From contig CALTTF010000001.1 in the NCBI GenBank assembly GCA_943908385.1, positions 1 through 64,000 on the forward strand: DNA of 64,000 nucleotides, written 5' to 3'. Position numbers and translations under genes: made by a program. Under the pieces are notes generated by a model. It saw only the letters and a list, made by a program, of their open reading frames with translations, did not search any database and was not told the DNA's origin. The stretch's first letter is position 1. The number at the start of each line of letters is the position of its first letter. Source of the stretch: an uncultured Corynebacterium sp. (GTDB taxonomy: Bacteria > Actinomycetota > Actinomycetes > Mycobacteriales > Mycobacteriaceae). Of this stretch, positions 24,320 to 32,948 are shown in pieces.

Positions 24320-25234
24320 ATGAAATTCGCGATTCTTCCCTCGCCGTGGTCCTCCACCGTCGACGAGCTGGAGGAGCACGGCCACCAGCACGTAGGCCTG
24401 GATGACAACCCCGACGTGCTGATCTACCACGGCGGCGCGGAGGATTTTCCGGAAGTTCTGCCGGACAGCGTCCAGTTCGTGCAGTTCGCGTGGGCGGGCA
24501 TCGACGCGCTTGACAGCGCCGGCATCCTCGCGCGGACCGGCACGCGGTGGGCGAACGCCGCCGGGCTTTACGACGACACCGTCGCCGAGTCCACCCTTGC
24601 CCTCATTCTGGCGGGACTGCACCAGTTCTCGCGCGTTGTGCCGGACGGATCGGCGAAGGCGGCCATCGAGGCAGAATCGCGTTACCTCGTCGAGGACATG
24701 ACGGTGGCGATCATCGGCGCGGGCGGAATCGGCGCAAAGCTGATTCAATTCCTCGCCCCGTTCAATGCGGAGATCATTGCCGTGAACCGGTCGGGTCGCC
24801 CCGTCGACGGTGCGGATGAAACCATCCCAATGGTTAAGGCCGGCGGCGTGTGGGAACGCGCGGATGTCGTCGTCCTGCTCGCCCCGCTGACCGCCGCGAC
24901 GCGCGGCATGGTCGACGGAAAAGTGCTCGCCGCGATGAAGGACACCGCCATCCTGGTCAACGTCGGGCGCGGCCCGCTCGTGGTCACCGACGATCTCGCC
25001 GCGGCGCTCGACGACGGAGTGATCGCCGGTGCCGCTCTCGATGTCACCGACCCCGAGCCGCTGCCGGCCGACCACCCGCTGTGGAAAAACGACCGCTGCC
25101 TGATCACTCCGCATACCGCCAGCACGCCGCGCTTCGGCAAGCAGCGCATCGCCGGCCTGACCCTGAAGAACTGGGACGCGCTCCAACGCGGAGACCAGAT
25201 GCCCACCGAAGTCGATGTGGAGCTGGGGTATTAG
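24320..25234 (+). CDS. D-isomer-specific 2-hydroxyacid dehydrogenase, in the proB-proA cluster
   Basis: 304 residues. The NAD-binding domain shows VAIIGAGGIGAKLIQFLAPF. The catalytic Arg region is NVGRGPLVVTDDL, and Glu and His lie in DVTDPEPLPADHPLW and ITPHTASTPRF. A gene of this family also separates proB and proA in C. glutamicum, where its substrate was left open (unkdh). It starts 3 nt after proB; TAGGCT at 24307-24312, 7 nt before the ATG, may give it its own leaderless transcript. Whether it serves proline metabolism is unknown. Confidence 0.88.
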   Translation: MKFAILPSPWSSTVDELEEHGHQHVGLDDNPDVLIYHGGAEDFPEVLPDSVQFVQFAWAGIDALDSAGILARTGTRWANAAGLYDDTVAESTLALILAGLHQFSRVVPDGSAKAAIEAESRYLVEDMTVAIIGAGGIGAKLIQFLAPFNAEIIAVNRSGRPVDGADETIPMVKAGGVWERADVVVLLAPLTAATRGMVDGKVLAAMKDTAILVNVGRGPLVVTDDLAAALDDGVIAGAALDVTDPEPLPADHPLWKNDRCLITPHTASTPRFGKQRIAGLTLKNWDALQRGDQMPTEVDVELGY

Positions 25235-25252
25235 ACGTTAGGATGGGCGAGC

Positions 25253-26530
25253 ATGACCGATTCGAGAGAAATTGAACGCGAAGAAGTCCTGACCAAAGCC
25301 CGCGCGGCGAAGAATGTGGCCCCTGTTTTGGCTACGCTCGCCACGCCGGACAAGGACGCGGTGCTGCACGCCGCCGCGGACGAGCTCGTCGATCGCACGG
25401 ACGAGATTCTCGCCGCGAACCAGAAGGACATCGAGGACGGAAAAGCGAACGGCCTGAGCGAATCGCTCATCGACCGTCTCGCGCTCGACGCAGCCCGTGT
25501 CGAGGGGATCGCAAACGGCCTGCGCCAGGTCGCGTCGCTCACCGACCCGGTGGGGGAGGTGCTGCGCGGCGGGCTCATGCCGAACGGCATCCACATGAAG
25601 CAGGTCCGCGTCCCGCTCGGCGTGATGGGCATGGTCTACGAGGCGCGCCCGAATGTCACGGTCGACGCGTTCGGCCTGGCCATCAAATCGGGCAACGTGG
25701 CGCTGCTCCGTGGCTCGAAGTCGGCGAAGAACTCCAATGAGGCGCTCGTGGCGATCCTGCAGGACGTTGCGGAAAATCACCACCTGCCGCGCGAGATCGT
25801 CCAACTCCTGCCGTGCGAGACGCACGATTCGGTGCAGGACCTCATCACGGCGCGCGGGCTCGTCGACGTGGTCATTCCGCGCGGCTCGGCACGCCTGATC
25901 GACGCAGTGGTCACCGGCGCGACGGTGCCCGCGATCGAGACCGGCACCGGTAACTGCCACTTCTACATCGACAAGGATGCCGACCTCGACGAGGGCATCG
26001 CGATGCTTCTCAACGGCAAGACCCGCCGCTGCTCCGTATGCAACGCGACCGAAACAGCGCTTATCGACGACGCGCTTTCCCCCGACGACCAACTCCGCGT
26101 CATTACTGCGCTGCAGGAGGCGGGGGTGACGGTGCACGGGGACGTCGATAAGCTCTCTGCTCTTGGTGCGGAAAACGTCGTCGCCGCGACGGACACTGAC
26201 TGGTCCGACGAGTACCTCTCGATGGACATCGCCGTGCAGATCGTCGACGGCGTCGAGGGCGCGATCGAGCACATCGCGCAATACTCGTCGGGGCACACCG
26301 AGGCGATCGCGTCCACAAATGCGTACACCTGCCAGAAATTCGCCGACGAAGTGGACGCGGCCGCCGTGATGGTCAACGCCTCCACCGCATTCACGGACGG
26401 GGAGCAGTACGGAATGGGCGCGGAAATCGGCATTTCCACGCAGAAGCTCCACGCGCGCGGACCCATGGCGTTGCCGGAGCTGACCAGCACGAAGTGGATT
26501 TTGGAGGGAACTGGACAGACGCGGGATTAG
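25253..26530 (+). CDS. proA: Glutamate-5-semialdehyde dehydrogenase (gamma-glutamyl phosphate reductase)
   Basis: 425 residues, normal length. Conserved segments include VPLGVMGMVYEARPNVTVDA, IPRGSARLI, and the catalytic Cys in SVCNATETAL (about residue 263), then the end region GPMALPELTSTKW. It reduces glutamyl 5-phosphate to the semialdehyde with NADPH, the second step of proline synthesis. TAGGAT at 25239-25244, 8 nt before the ATG, suggests a leaderless start; there is no good ribosome-binding site. Two copies of the 11-mer in opposite orientation fall in the gene 84 bp apart. Confidence 0.97.
   Translation: MTDSREIEREEVLTKARAAKNVAPVLATLATPDKDAVLHAAADELVDRTDEILAANQKDIEDGKANGLSESLIDRLALDAARVEGIANGLRQVASLTDPVGEVLRGGLMPNGIHMKQVRVPLGVMGMVYEARPNVTVDAFGLAIKSGNVALLRGSKSAKNSNEALVAILQDVAENHHLPREIVQLLPCETHDSVQDLITARGLVDVVIPRGSARLIDAVVTGATVPAIETGTGNCHFYIDKDADLDEGIAMLLNGKTRRCSVCNATETALIDDALSPDDQLRVITALQEAGVTVHGDVDKLSALGAENVVAATDTDWSDEYLSMDIAVQIVDGVEGAIEHIAQYSSGHTEAIASTNAYTCQKFADEVDAAAVMVNASTAFTDGEQYGMGAEIGISTQKLHARGPMALPELTSTKWILEGTGQTRD
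26059..26069 (+). repeat. GCTTATCGACG 11-mer, copy 6
   Basis: In proA, read as Leu-Ile-Asp-Asp. Confidence 0.9.
26143..26153 (-). repeat. GCTTATCGACG 11-mer, copy 7
   Basis: In proA, inverted relative to copy 6; the gene reads Val-Asp-Lys-Leu using the less common Asp codon GAT. Confidence 0.9.
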
Positions 26531-26551
26531 TTTCGGTTTAAGATACTGTCC

Positions 26552-27472
26552 GTGTCAATCCTTTTCTCGCGCCGCCGCGCGCTCGCACTGGTCCTCGCGT
26601 TCGTCCTCGCTGTCACCGCCACCATCGTCCCCGCCGCCCCGAAGCGCGCAGAAGCGCGCGCTTGCCCGGCTGTCGCCGTCATCGCCGCACGCGGCTCCGG
26701 CCAGCCCAATATCGGGCGCACCAGCTACGCCCAGAGCCCCTGGGTCTCCAACGGGTGGGAGGGCGAGCACATCCGCGCCTTCCTGCGCACCTCCGAAAAC
26801 CGCTACCGCGCCACCCACGGCGGTAAGTCGCTGATGAACAGCGTCGAGGTGCTCGGCCTCGGGCCCGAGTACTACCCGGCGTTCGCGCCCGAGTACCACG
26901 GCACTGTCCCGGCACTGCCGCGCACGCTCGCGCAGGCGCTGAACCTCGTCGGCATCTACGCGCTGCCGCTGTTCAATATGGGCGTGCAGGCAGCCCGCGA
27001 CTTCATTAGCTCGGTGGGCACCGGCCGCGCCGGCGTGATCCGCCAGATCGACAACTACCAGCGCGCCACTGGTTGCCACCCGAAGTACGTCGTCGTCGGC
27101 TTCTCCCAGGGCGCAATGATTCTGCAGGACGCCGAACGCGAGATCGCCCGCCGCGGCCAGCTCGCCGGCGCCGTCTACCTGGGCAACCCGATGACCGCGC
27201 CGGGCGACCCCGCCACCATCGGCGTCGCCGGCGGCGGCGCCGGCGGCCTCGTCGGCTGGTCCCCGCTGAATTCCAAGACCGCGGCCGCGACCCGCAACCG
27301 CGTCAACTACTGCCTGCCGCTCGACGGCGTGTGCGACGCGTCGCTGGCGACCCTCCGCGCATCGGAGCGCACGGGCGGAAACCACGGCCGCTACTTCGTG
27401 TGGCAGTCGCGGTGGGACAATATCGTCGCCGATCGTTTTGGCAAATGGGTCGATGGGGTACGATATAGGTAA
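26552..27472 (+). CDS. Secreted cutinase-family serine esterase
   Basis: 306 residues. A signal peptide (RRRALALVLAFVLAVTATIV, cleavage near AEARA) is followed by a cutinase fold: ACPAVAVIAARGSGQPN with the oxyanion region, the nucleophile in VVGFSQGAMI (Ser about residue 185), Asp in LPLDGVCDAS and His in GGNHGRYF. Cys pairs fit the family's disulfides. In Corynebacteriales such enzymes act on envelope or external esters. GTG start 7 nt after TAAGAT (26539-26544). The natural substrate is not evident. Confidence 0.88.
   Translation: MSILFSRRRALALVLAFVLAVTATIVPAAPKRAEARACPAVAVIAARGSGQPNIGRTSYAQSPWVSNGWEGEHIRAFLRTSENRYRATHGGKSLMNSVEVLGLGPEYYPAFAPEYHGTVPALPRTLAQALNLVGIYALPLFNMGVQAARDFISSVGTGRAGVIRQIDNYQRATGCHPKYVVVGFSQGAMILQDAEREIARRGQLAGAVYLGNPMTAPGDPATIGVAGGGAGGLVGWSPLNSKTAAATRNRVNYCLPLDGVCDASLATLRASERTGGNHGRYFVWQSRWDNIVADRFGKWVDGVRYR
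27438..27467 (+). promoter_or_regulatory. Possible sigma-A promoter for the small anchored protein
   Basis: TTGGCA (27438-27443) and GATATA (27462-27467) with an 18-nt spacer, at the end of the cutinase gene and about 110 nt before the next start. Confidence 0.35.
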
Positions 27473-27580
27473 CGGCTTATGAAAAACCCTGTATAAAGCC
27501 GCAAAGTGCACGTAAATGCGCACGTCACGGGCCAGGGAAAGCCCAGATCAAAGCCCATTTTCGGAAGAAAGAAGTTCGGG

Positions 27581-28036
27581 ATGCGTATTGCTCCAATGGT
27601 TGTGGCAGCAACAGTCGCACTGGCAAGTACAGTGTCTGCCGCACCGTCCGCGCATGCCCAAATTGATGTAGTGGACACCCCGATCGATGCCCCCGACGTC
27701 GTCGAGGAACTGGGGCTCAAGGAGGCCCCGCCAGCCGTGTACATCGGCGGTGAACTCTACGTGCTCAGCAACGGGTCGTACCACAAGGCCGACAGCAGCC
27801 TGTCCGAGAAACCGGAAGGCCCGGACCGCGGCTCGCCGTACCCAAAACCGGCTGAAGACCAGCAGGAACCGGACAAGCAGGATGAGGGTAACCGCGCGGC
27901 TGACGTGGCCAAGTGGCTCGTTCCGCTGCTGGTGACCGGCGGAGTGATCGCTGGATTGGCAGGGCTGTTCCAGAAGCTGTACCCGTCCGGCCGCCTGATC
28001 ATGTACTACCAGCCGGGCAAGTCCTTCTCGCTATGA
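27581..28036 (+). CDS. Small exported, C-terminally anchored protein of unknown function
   Basis: 151 residues. Signal peptide (RIAPMVVAATVALASTVSAA, cleavage near SAHA-Q), then a short extracellular domain with PAVYIGGELYVLSNGSYHKA, a charged Pro/Gln/Asp-rich spacer and a membrane helix (WLVPLLVTGGVIAGLAGLF) with a basic end. It would sit in the cytoplasmic membrane with the domain outside. No known family is recognised. The start has AAGAAAG upstream. The stop overlaps the nadD start (ATGA), so the two are translationally coupled. Confidence 0.7.
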   Translation: MRIAPMVVAATVALASTVSAAPSAHAQIDVVDTPIDAPDVVEELGLKEAPPAVYIGGELYVLSNGSYHKADSSLSEKPEGPDRGSPYPKPAEDQQEPDKQDEGNRAADVAKWLVPLLVTGGVIAGLAGLFQKLYPSGRLIMYYQPGKSFSL

Positions 28037-28695
28037 CAGGACCCGACACAGCGGAGGCATTCCCGACGGAAGCAGCCACCGAACTGCACCGCGCACCGCG
28101 TCGAATCGGCATCATGGGCGGCACTTTCGACCCGATCCACAACGGCCACCTCGTCGCGGCGAGCGAAGTTGCCGACATCTTCGACCTGGAAGAGGTCGTG
28201 TTCGTGCCCACGGGCGAACCGTGGCAGAAAGCCGACCGTAAAGTCTCCGACGCGGAAGACCGCTACCTGATGACGGTGATCGCCACCGCCTCCAACCCGC
28301 GCTTCCACGTCTCACGCGTGGACATCGACCGCGGCGGCCCCACCTACACGGTGGACACCCTCAAAGACATGGCAGAGCTCTACCCGGACGACGAGCTGTT
28401 CTTCATCACCGGTGCCGATGCACTTGCGTCAATCATGTCGTGGCACGACTGGGAGAAAATGTTCGACCTCGCCGAATTCGTCGGCGTCACGCGCCCGGGC
28501 TACGAGCTGACGGAAGACATGCTCCCAGAGGTCCACCGCGGGAAAACGCACCTGATCAAGATTCCCGCGATGGCGATCTCGTCGACGGACTGCCGCGAGC
28601 GCGCGTCGCAGGGCCGCCCGGTGTGGTACCTGGTGCCGGACGGGGTGGTGCAGTACATCGCCAAGAACGAGATGTACGCCAACTGGCCAGACTGA
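28033..28695 (+). CDS. nadD: Nicotinate-nucleotide adenylyltransferase
   Basis: 220 residues. Nucleotidyltransferase motif GIMGGTFDPIHNGHLVAA, then VFVPTGEPWQK, and the C-terminal MAISSTDCRERASQGRPVWYL (ISST-x-x-R). It joins nicotinate mononucleotide and ATP to form deamido-NAD. About 20 residues precede the family's usual start, so a start within the first 26 residues is possible. The order nadD-rsfS-gpgP matches mycobacteria (Rv2421c to Rv2419c). Confidence 0.95.
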   Translation: MTGPDTAEAFPTEAATELHRAPRRIGIMGGTFDPIHNGHLVAASEVADIFDLEEVVFVPTGEPWQKADRKVSDAEDRYLMTVIATASNPRFHVSRVDIDRGGPTYTVDTLKDMAELYPDDELFFITGADALASIMSWHDWEKMFDLAEFVGVTRPGYELTEDMLPEVHRGKTHLIKIPAMAISSTDCRERASQGRPVWYLVPDGVVQYIAKNEMYANWPD

Positions 28696-28754
28696 CGCCG
28701 ACGTGGGACAATGCGTAGGTTGAAAGAGAACTTGCTCGAGTAAGGATTGCACGT

Positions 28755-29225
28755 TTGACTGCTTCTGACACCGCCCGCGAATTGGCCGTCGCCGCGGCGA
28801 AAGCCGCCGACGAGAAACTCGGACGCGATATCGCCGTCATCGACGTCACGGACGTCATGGCCATCACCGACATTTTCGTCGTCATTTCCGCCGACACTGA
28901 GCGCCAGGTGGCGGCCATCGTCGACGAGGTCGAGGACGCGCTGACGAAGATGGGGGCGGAGCCGAAGCGCCGCGAGGGCAACCGCGAATTCCGTTGGGTG
29001 CTGCTGGATTACGGCATGCTCGTCGTCCACGTTCAGCGCGACGCGGAGCGCGAGTTCTACGGCCTGGACCGCCTGTACGCGGACTGCCCGCTCATCGAGG
29101 TCGAGGGCATCGAGCCGCCGGCGCGTCCCGGCCAGTTCGCCGACGGCGCGGGCGTGCGCCAGCTCGACGACATCGATGACCTTCCGCTCGCCGGCGAGGG
29201 CCCGAGCAACGACGACGACATCTAG
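28755..29225 (+). CDS. rsfS: Ribosome silencing factor RsfS
   Basis: 156 residues. Family signature: ELAVAAAKAADEKLGRDIAV, ITDIFVVISADTERQVAAI, and EFRWVLLDYGMLVVHVQ. It binds ribosomal protein L14 and blocks 30S joining in starved cells. TTG start with TAAGGA upstream; a TAGGTT box at about 28715 could be its promoter. The C-terminus has an acidic tail beyond the conserved domain. The gpgP gene follows 7 nt later. Confidence 0.94.
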   Translation: MTASDTARELAVAAAKAADEKLGRDIAVIDVTDVMAITDIFVVISADTERQVAAIVDEVEDALTKMGAEPKRREGNREFRWVLLDYGMLVVHVQRDAEREFYGLDRLYADCPLIEVEGIEPPARPGQFADGAGVRQLDDIDDLPLAGEGPSNDDDI

Positions 29226-29232
29226 GCCGACC

Positions 29233-29871
29233 ATGAGCCGACGCTTGATCATGATGCGGCACGGCGAGACGACGTACAACGCCACGCGCCGCATGCAGGG
29301 GCAGCTGGACACGCAGCTTTCCGACGCCGGAATCGCCCAAGCCCACGCCGCCGCCGAGTGGGTGAAAGACATGGGCATCGTGAAGATCGTGTCCTCGGAT
29401 CTGTCCCGCGCGAGCACCACCGCCGCGATCGTCGGAGAGAAACTCGGCCTGGACGTCGAGCTCGATCCCCGCCTGCGCGAGACCCACTTGGGCCAGTGGC
29501 AGGGCATGACGCACGACGAGGTCGACGGCTCATTCGTCGGCGCCCGCGCGGCGTGGCGGCACGACCCGGCGTGGGCGCCTCCCGGCGGCGAATCGAGGCT
29601 GGACGTGGCGGAAAGGGCGAGGCCGGTCGTCGATAAGCTCCTGCAATGGGACGGGTGGGACGATGCCGCCGTGCTGCTCGTCGCGCACGGCGGAACGATT
29701 TCGGCGCTGACATCGAATCTGCTGGGGCTCGATCACGCCCAGTATCCGCTGCTCAAGAGCCTGAATAACACGAACACCTCGCGGCTGTACGCCCGCCCGC
29801 GGATGGGCGGCGACGGCACGTGGAACGACGTGCAGTGGTACCTCGAGGCGTGGAATCAGGGGGCAGTCTGA
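29233..29871 (+). CDS. gpgP: Histidine phosphatase, probable glucosyl-3-phosphoglycerate phosphatase
   Basis: 212 residues of the histidine-phosphatase superfamily: MMRHGETTYNATRRMQGQLD with the catalytic His at residue 10, SSDLSRASTTA, LRETHLGQWQGM and VLLVAHGGTISAL with the second His. In mycobacteria the enzyme in this position after rsfS dephosphorylates glucosyl-3-phosphoglycerate on the way to methylglucose polysaccharide; the name rests on that synteny. A general phosphoglycerate mutase-like role is the alternative. Its stop overlaps the DegV start (TGATG). Confidence 0.82.
   Translation: MSRRLIMMRHGETTYNATRRMQGQLDTQLSDAGIAQAHAAAEWVKDMGIVKIVSSDLSRASTTAAIVGEKLGLDVELDPRLRETHLGQWQGMTHDEVDGSFVGARAAWRHDPAWAPPGGESRLDVAERARPVVDKLLQWDGWDDAAVLLVAHGGTISALTSNLLGLDHAQYPLLKSLNNTNTSRLYARPRMGGDGTWNDVQWYLEAWNQGAV
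29628..29638 (-). repeat. GCTTATCGACG 11-mer, copy 8
   Basis: In gpgP, read by the gene as Val-Asp-Lys-Leu. Confidence 0.9.
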
Positions 29872-30650
29872 TGGCTGTCCGCGTTGTCGTCGACTCCTCG
29901 GCGGGTGTGCCGGCTGAGCTCGCGGACGAACTCGACATCACCGTGCTCGACCTGCACGTGATGGAGGACGAGGACGCCTCCACCTCCGGGCTGTCCGCGC
30001 TCGAGCTCGCCGCGGCGTATGCACGCCAGCTTGAGCGCGGCGGCGACGACGGCATCGTTGCGCTGCACTTGTCCAAGAGACTCTCGTCCACGTGGTCCGC
30101 GGCGGTGAGCGCGTCCGCCGTTTTCGACGATGCGGTGCGCGTCGTGGACACCGATTCTGCGGGCATGGCCGTCGGCGCGGCAGCTGTTGTCGCGGCCTCC
30201 TTCGCGCGCGCCGGCGCCGACCTCGACGGGTGCGCAGCCGCCGCGGAAGGTGCCCTCGCCATGTCCGAAACATGGCTGTACCTGCGTCAACTCGACGACA
30301 TGCGCAAATCCGGACGCCTGTCCGCGACCACCGCCATGCTGTCCGCCGCTCTCTTGGCCACGAAACCGATCCTGCGCGTCAACGACGGCAAGCTCGAGCT
30401 CGCGATCAAGACCCGCACCCAATCGAAAGCGTTCACCAAGCTCGTCGCCCACGTCGTCGACCGCGCCGGCGGCTCGCCCGTCTTCGCCGCCGTCCAGTAC
30501 AGCGCCGACGAGGACAGCGCCGCAACGCTCGCAGAAATGCTGGAGGAAGAGCTTGTCGACGGCTCGTCTGTCCACCTTTTCCCCCTCACCGACGCCGTCG
30601 CCGCCCACACCGGCGAGGGCGCGATCGGGCTGTCTGTCTTCTACCCATAG
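29871..30650 (+). CDS. DegV family fatty-acid-binding protein
   Basis: 259 residues. DegV signature: VVVDSSAGVPAELADE at the N-terminus, LHLSKRLSSTW with the conserved Ser residues that hold the lipid head group, VVDTDSAGMAVG, and KPILRVNDGKLE. In Gram-positive bacteria these proteins (FakB) present fatty acids to a kinase FakA; in actinobacteria the partner is less clear and no fakA is seen here. Coupled to gpgP by a 1-nt overlap. Confidence 0.92.
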   Translation: MAVRVVVDSSAGVPAELADELDITVLDLHVMEDEDASTSGLSALELAAAYARQLERGGDDGIVALHLSKRLSSTWSAAVSASAVFDDAVRVVDTDSAGMAVGAAAVVAASFARAGADLDGCAAAAEGALAMSETWLYLRQLDDMRKSGRLSATTAMLSAALLATKPILRVNDGKLELAIKTRTQSKAFTKLVAHVVDRAGGSPVFAAVQYSADEDSAATLAEMLEEELVDGSSVHLFPLTDAVAAHTGEGAIGLSVFYP

Positions 30651-30682
30651 AAAATTCCACAGGGAAATCTCTCGCAGCGTAG

Positions 30683-30691
30683 TTATCCACA
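30683..30691 (+). promoter_or_regulatory. Perfect DnaA-box sequence before comEA
   Basis: TTATCCACA, the consensus DnaA box, in the 94-nt gap between the DegV gene and comEA. It is single, so an origin is excluded; DnaA control of comEA is a guess. Confidence 0.35.
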
Positions 30692-30744
30692 GATTCTCTT
30701 AAGAGCGCTGTTCAGCGGTTCGTTCGCGCCTTAGCGTGAGCGGC

Positions 30745-31353
30745 ATGAAGGTATCGCACCGTCTCGCAGAACTCACACGTCCCACCGGGGAAGAAGATCT
30801 CCTCGCCGTCCAGTATCCCGAACCCCGCCTCGCCGTCGCGCCGAAGCAGGCCGCTGTGGCGGTGGGGATCGTTCTCGTCCTTGTCTGCGGGTGGTTCGTC
30901 CTCCGCGACGACCCGCCCGAACCCGAATGGGAGACCGCAGAAGCAGCTCCCGCCACGCTCGTCGTCTCCGTCGTCGGGGCTGTCGCCGAACCCGGCCTGG
31001 TCACCCTCGACGACGGCGCGCGCATCGCCGACGCTCTCGAGCATGCAAAGCCATTACCCGAGGCCGAATTGCTCAGCCTCAATCTCGCCCAACTCCTCAC
31101 CGACGGCGAACAAATCGTCGTTCCTGTCCAGGGACAGGGGGAACCGGGGCACGACACCAGCTCCGGCATATCCATCAACACCGCAAGTGCGCAGGATCTG
31201 ACGGAGTTGCCCGGGGTCGGGGAGGCGACTGCGGCGGCGATCGTGGCGCACCGGGAATCGATCGGCTCGTTCACCAGCGTCGAGCAGCTTCTCGACGTCA
31301 AAGGCATCGGCCCCGCCAAATTCGACGCCATCAAAGACCTGGTCAGTCTCTGA
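30745..31353 (+). CDS. comEA: ComEA-like DNA-binding protein
   Basis: 202 residues. One membrane helix near the N-terminus (AAVAVGIVLVLVCGWFVL), then an SLBB-like domain (VVSVVGAVAEPGLVTL), a spacer and tandem helix-hairpin-helix motifs (INTASAQDLTELPGVGEATA, then LLDVKGIGPAKFDAI). In competent bacteria ComEA binds incoming double-stranded DNA outside the membrane. Start chosen from TAGCGT (30732-30737) 7 nt before the ATG. The stop overlaps the comEC start (TGATG). Natural transformation has not been generally shown for the genus, so the function is inferred from family and neighbour. Confidence 0.92.
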   Translation: MKVSHRLAELTRPTGEEDLLAVQYPEPRLAVAPKQAAVAVGIVLVLVCGWFVLRDDPPEPEWETAEAAPATLVVSVVGAVAEPGLVTLDDGARIADALEHAKPLPEAELLSLNLAQLLTDGEQIVVPVQGQGEPGHDTSSGISINTASAQDLTELPGVGEATAAAIVAHRESIGSFTSVEQLLDVKGIGPAKFDAIKDLVSL

Positions 31354-32948
31354 TGCGTGAACTCCGCCTTGTGCCGCCCGCCGCGGCGGTGTGGACGGCC
31401 GCTTTGACCGTCATTCTTTTTGGTCCGGCGTGGGCTCTTGGAACAGTAGGGGCAGCGATTGCGTGCTGTCTCGTTGTGCGCGCGTACGGCCAGGCCATTC
31501 TGTGCGGCGGTCTCGGCGCGTGCTCTGCCGCGGTCGCGTGGGCCCGGTGCGCGACCGCCCGAGCAGTCGATCTCGGCGAGACCTTCACCGGCACCGTCAG
31601 CGGGGCGCCGAAAAAGCTCGACACCGGAAACTGGATCGTCAACGTCAATGTCGACGGATACCCCGTCTCTGTCCCGGTTTTCACGGAAGAACTCGAACCG
31701 CTCGCCGCAGGCACCACCGTGGAGGTCACCGGCACCCTCAGCGAATCCACCCGCCCCGGCATTGGAACAGTGACGGTCAACGGAGACGTCGACGTCCTCG
31801 GCCCTCCCACCGGCTTCGCGGCGTTCGCCGCGCACGTCCGGGAGACCTTCGCCTCCGCCGTCGACGCGGCGGTGGGGGAGCACGCCCAAGGACTCATCCC
31901 CGGCATGGTGCTGGGAGACGTGTCGATGCAAAGCTCCGGCGAACAGCAGGCGTACATCGACACCGGCTTGAGCCACTTGAGCGCCGTGAGCGGCGCGAAC
32001 TGCATGTACGTCGCAACAGCCGCGCTGCTCGTCGCCAGTGTGTGCCGCCTCGGGCTGCGTGGACAAATCGCTGCGGCGGGAATGGCCCTGCTCGTCTACG
32101 CCGGGCTCGTCGGGCCGGAACCCAGCGTGCTGCGCGCGACGGTCTCGGGGTTGGTGGGGTTCACCGCGATCATTTCCTCCACGCGGGCGGAGCCGATCCA
32201 CGTGCTCAGCCTGTCCGTCATCGGGCTCGTGCTGGTCGATTCAGACCTGGCCGTCAACTACGCCTTCGCGCTGTCCACCGCGGCCACAGCGGGCATCGTG
32301 GCGATCTCGCCGCTGATCTACCGGGCGCTCGCACCGCTGGGGTGGCCGGACATCCTCGGGAAAGCGTTGTCGGTGGCCATCGCGGCGGATCTCGCCACCG
32401 CGCCGATCATTGCGGGGATGGCGGGGAAAGTCTCGCTTGTGGCAGTCATCGCCAACGTCCTGGTCAGTCCCGTCGTCGGGGCAGTCACGGTGCTGGGCAT
32501 GGCCGCGGCGATCCTGGCGCAGATCCACACCGCGCTCGCCACTCCGCTGCTATGGGTGACAGCTCCGCTCGCCGGGTGGATCCGCACCGTCGCCGAGACT
32601 GGGGCGCGACTGCCCGCCACCACCATCGAGGCGGAGCCGCTCCAGACGATCGTCGTCTACGGGTGGATCCTCGCCGGCTTCATTGCGGACCGTCCACGAC
32701 TCACCATCGCGGCCACCGCGGTGATGCTGGGGGTGGCGATGGGCGGGGGAGAAGAGGCCGTCGATAAGCGAAACCCCTATGTCGTCGAGACCGAAGCCGA
32801 CATTGGGAAGGTCCCGCACGGCACGACCGTAGTCGTTGTGCGCGAGCACAAGCACCGCGAGCGGGATGTTGTGACCGAGGAGGGCATCCCCGTGATCTAT
32901 CCGTACAATGACCAGCATGATCAACCCAGTCCACCTCGTCGTCGGTGA
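31353..32948 (+). CDS. comEC: ComEC/Rec2 family DNA-uptake channel protein
   Basis: 531 residues. It contains the ComEC competence domain, with GLIPGMVLGD and LSHLSAVSGANCMYVATAA, and at least eight hydrophobic helices. It forms the channel that takes single-stranded DNA across the membrane. The metallo-beta-lactamase domain found at the C-terminus of many ComEC proteins is absent; the protein ends in a short charged tail. The N-terminal soluble (OB-like) region at about 70-150 is present. Copy 9 of the 11-mer lies in the 3' part. The end overlaps the holA start. Confidence 0.93.
   Translation: MRELRLVPPAAAVWTAALTVILFGPAWALGTVGAAIACCLVVRAYGQAILCGGLGACSAAVAWARCATARAVDLGETFTGTVSGAPKKLDTGNWIVNVNVDGYPVSVPVFTEELEPLAAGTTVEVTGTLSESTRPGIGTVTVNGDVDVLGPPTGFAAFAAHVRETFASAVDAAVGEHAQGLIPGMVLGDVSMQSSGEQQAYIDTGLSHLSAVSGANCMYVATAALLVASVCRLGLRGQIAAAGMALLVYAGLVGPEPSVLRATVSGLVGFTAIISSTRAEPIHVLSLSVIGLVLVDSDLAVNYAFALSTAATAGIVAISPLIYRALAPLGWPDILGKALSVAIAADLATAPIIAGMAGKVSLVAVIANVLVSPVVGAVTVLGMAAAILAQIHTALATPLLWVTAPLAGWIRTVAETGARLPATTIEAEPLQTIVVYGWILAGFIADRPRLTIAATAVMLGVAMGGGEEAVDKRNPYVVETEADIGKVPHGTTVVVVREHKHRERDVVTEEGIPVIYPYNDQHDQPSPPRRR
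32759..32769 (-). repeat. GCTTATCGACG 11-mer, copy 9
   Basis: In comEC, read as Val-Asp-Lys-Arg. Confidence 0.9.

Noticed and set aside
26059..26153. Inverted pair of 11-mers in proA as a hairpin terminator, as uptake sequences form in Neisseria
   Set aside because: The arms are 73 bp apart within a coding sequence and no T tract follows; the pairs in rbsK and the binding-protein gene are wider still.
30651..30744. Replication origin because of a DnaA box
   Set aside because: Only one box, no AT-rich unwinding region, and no dnaA or dnaN nearby.
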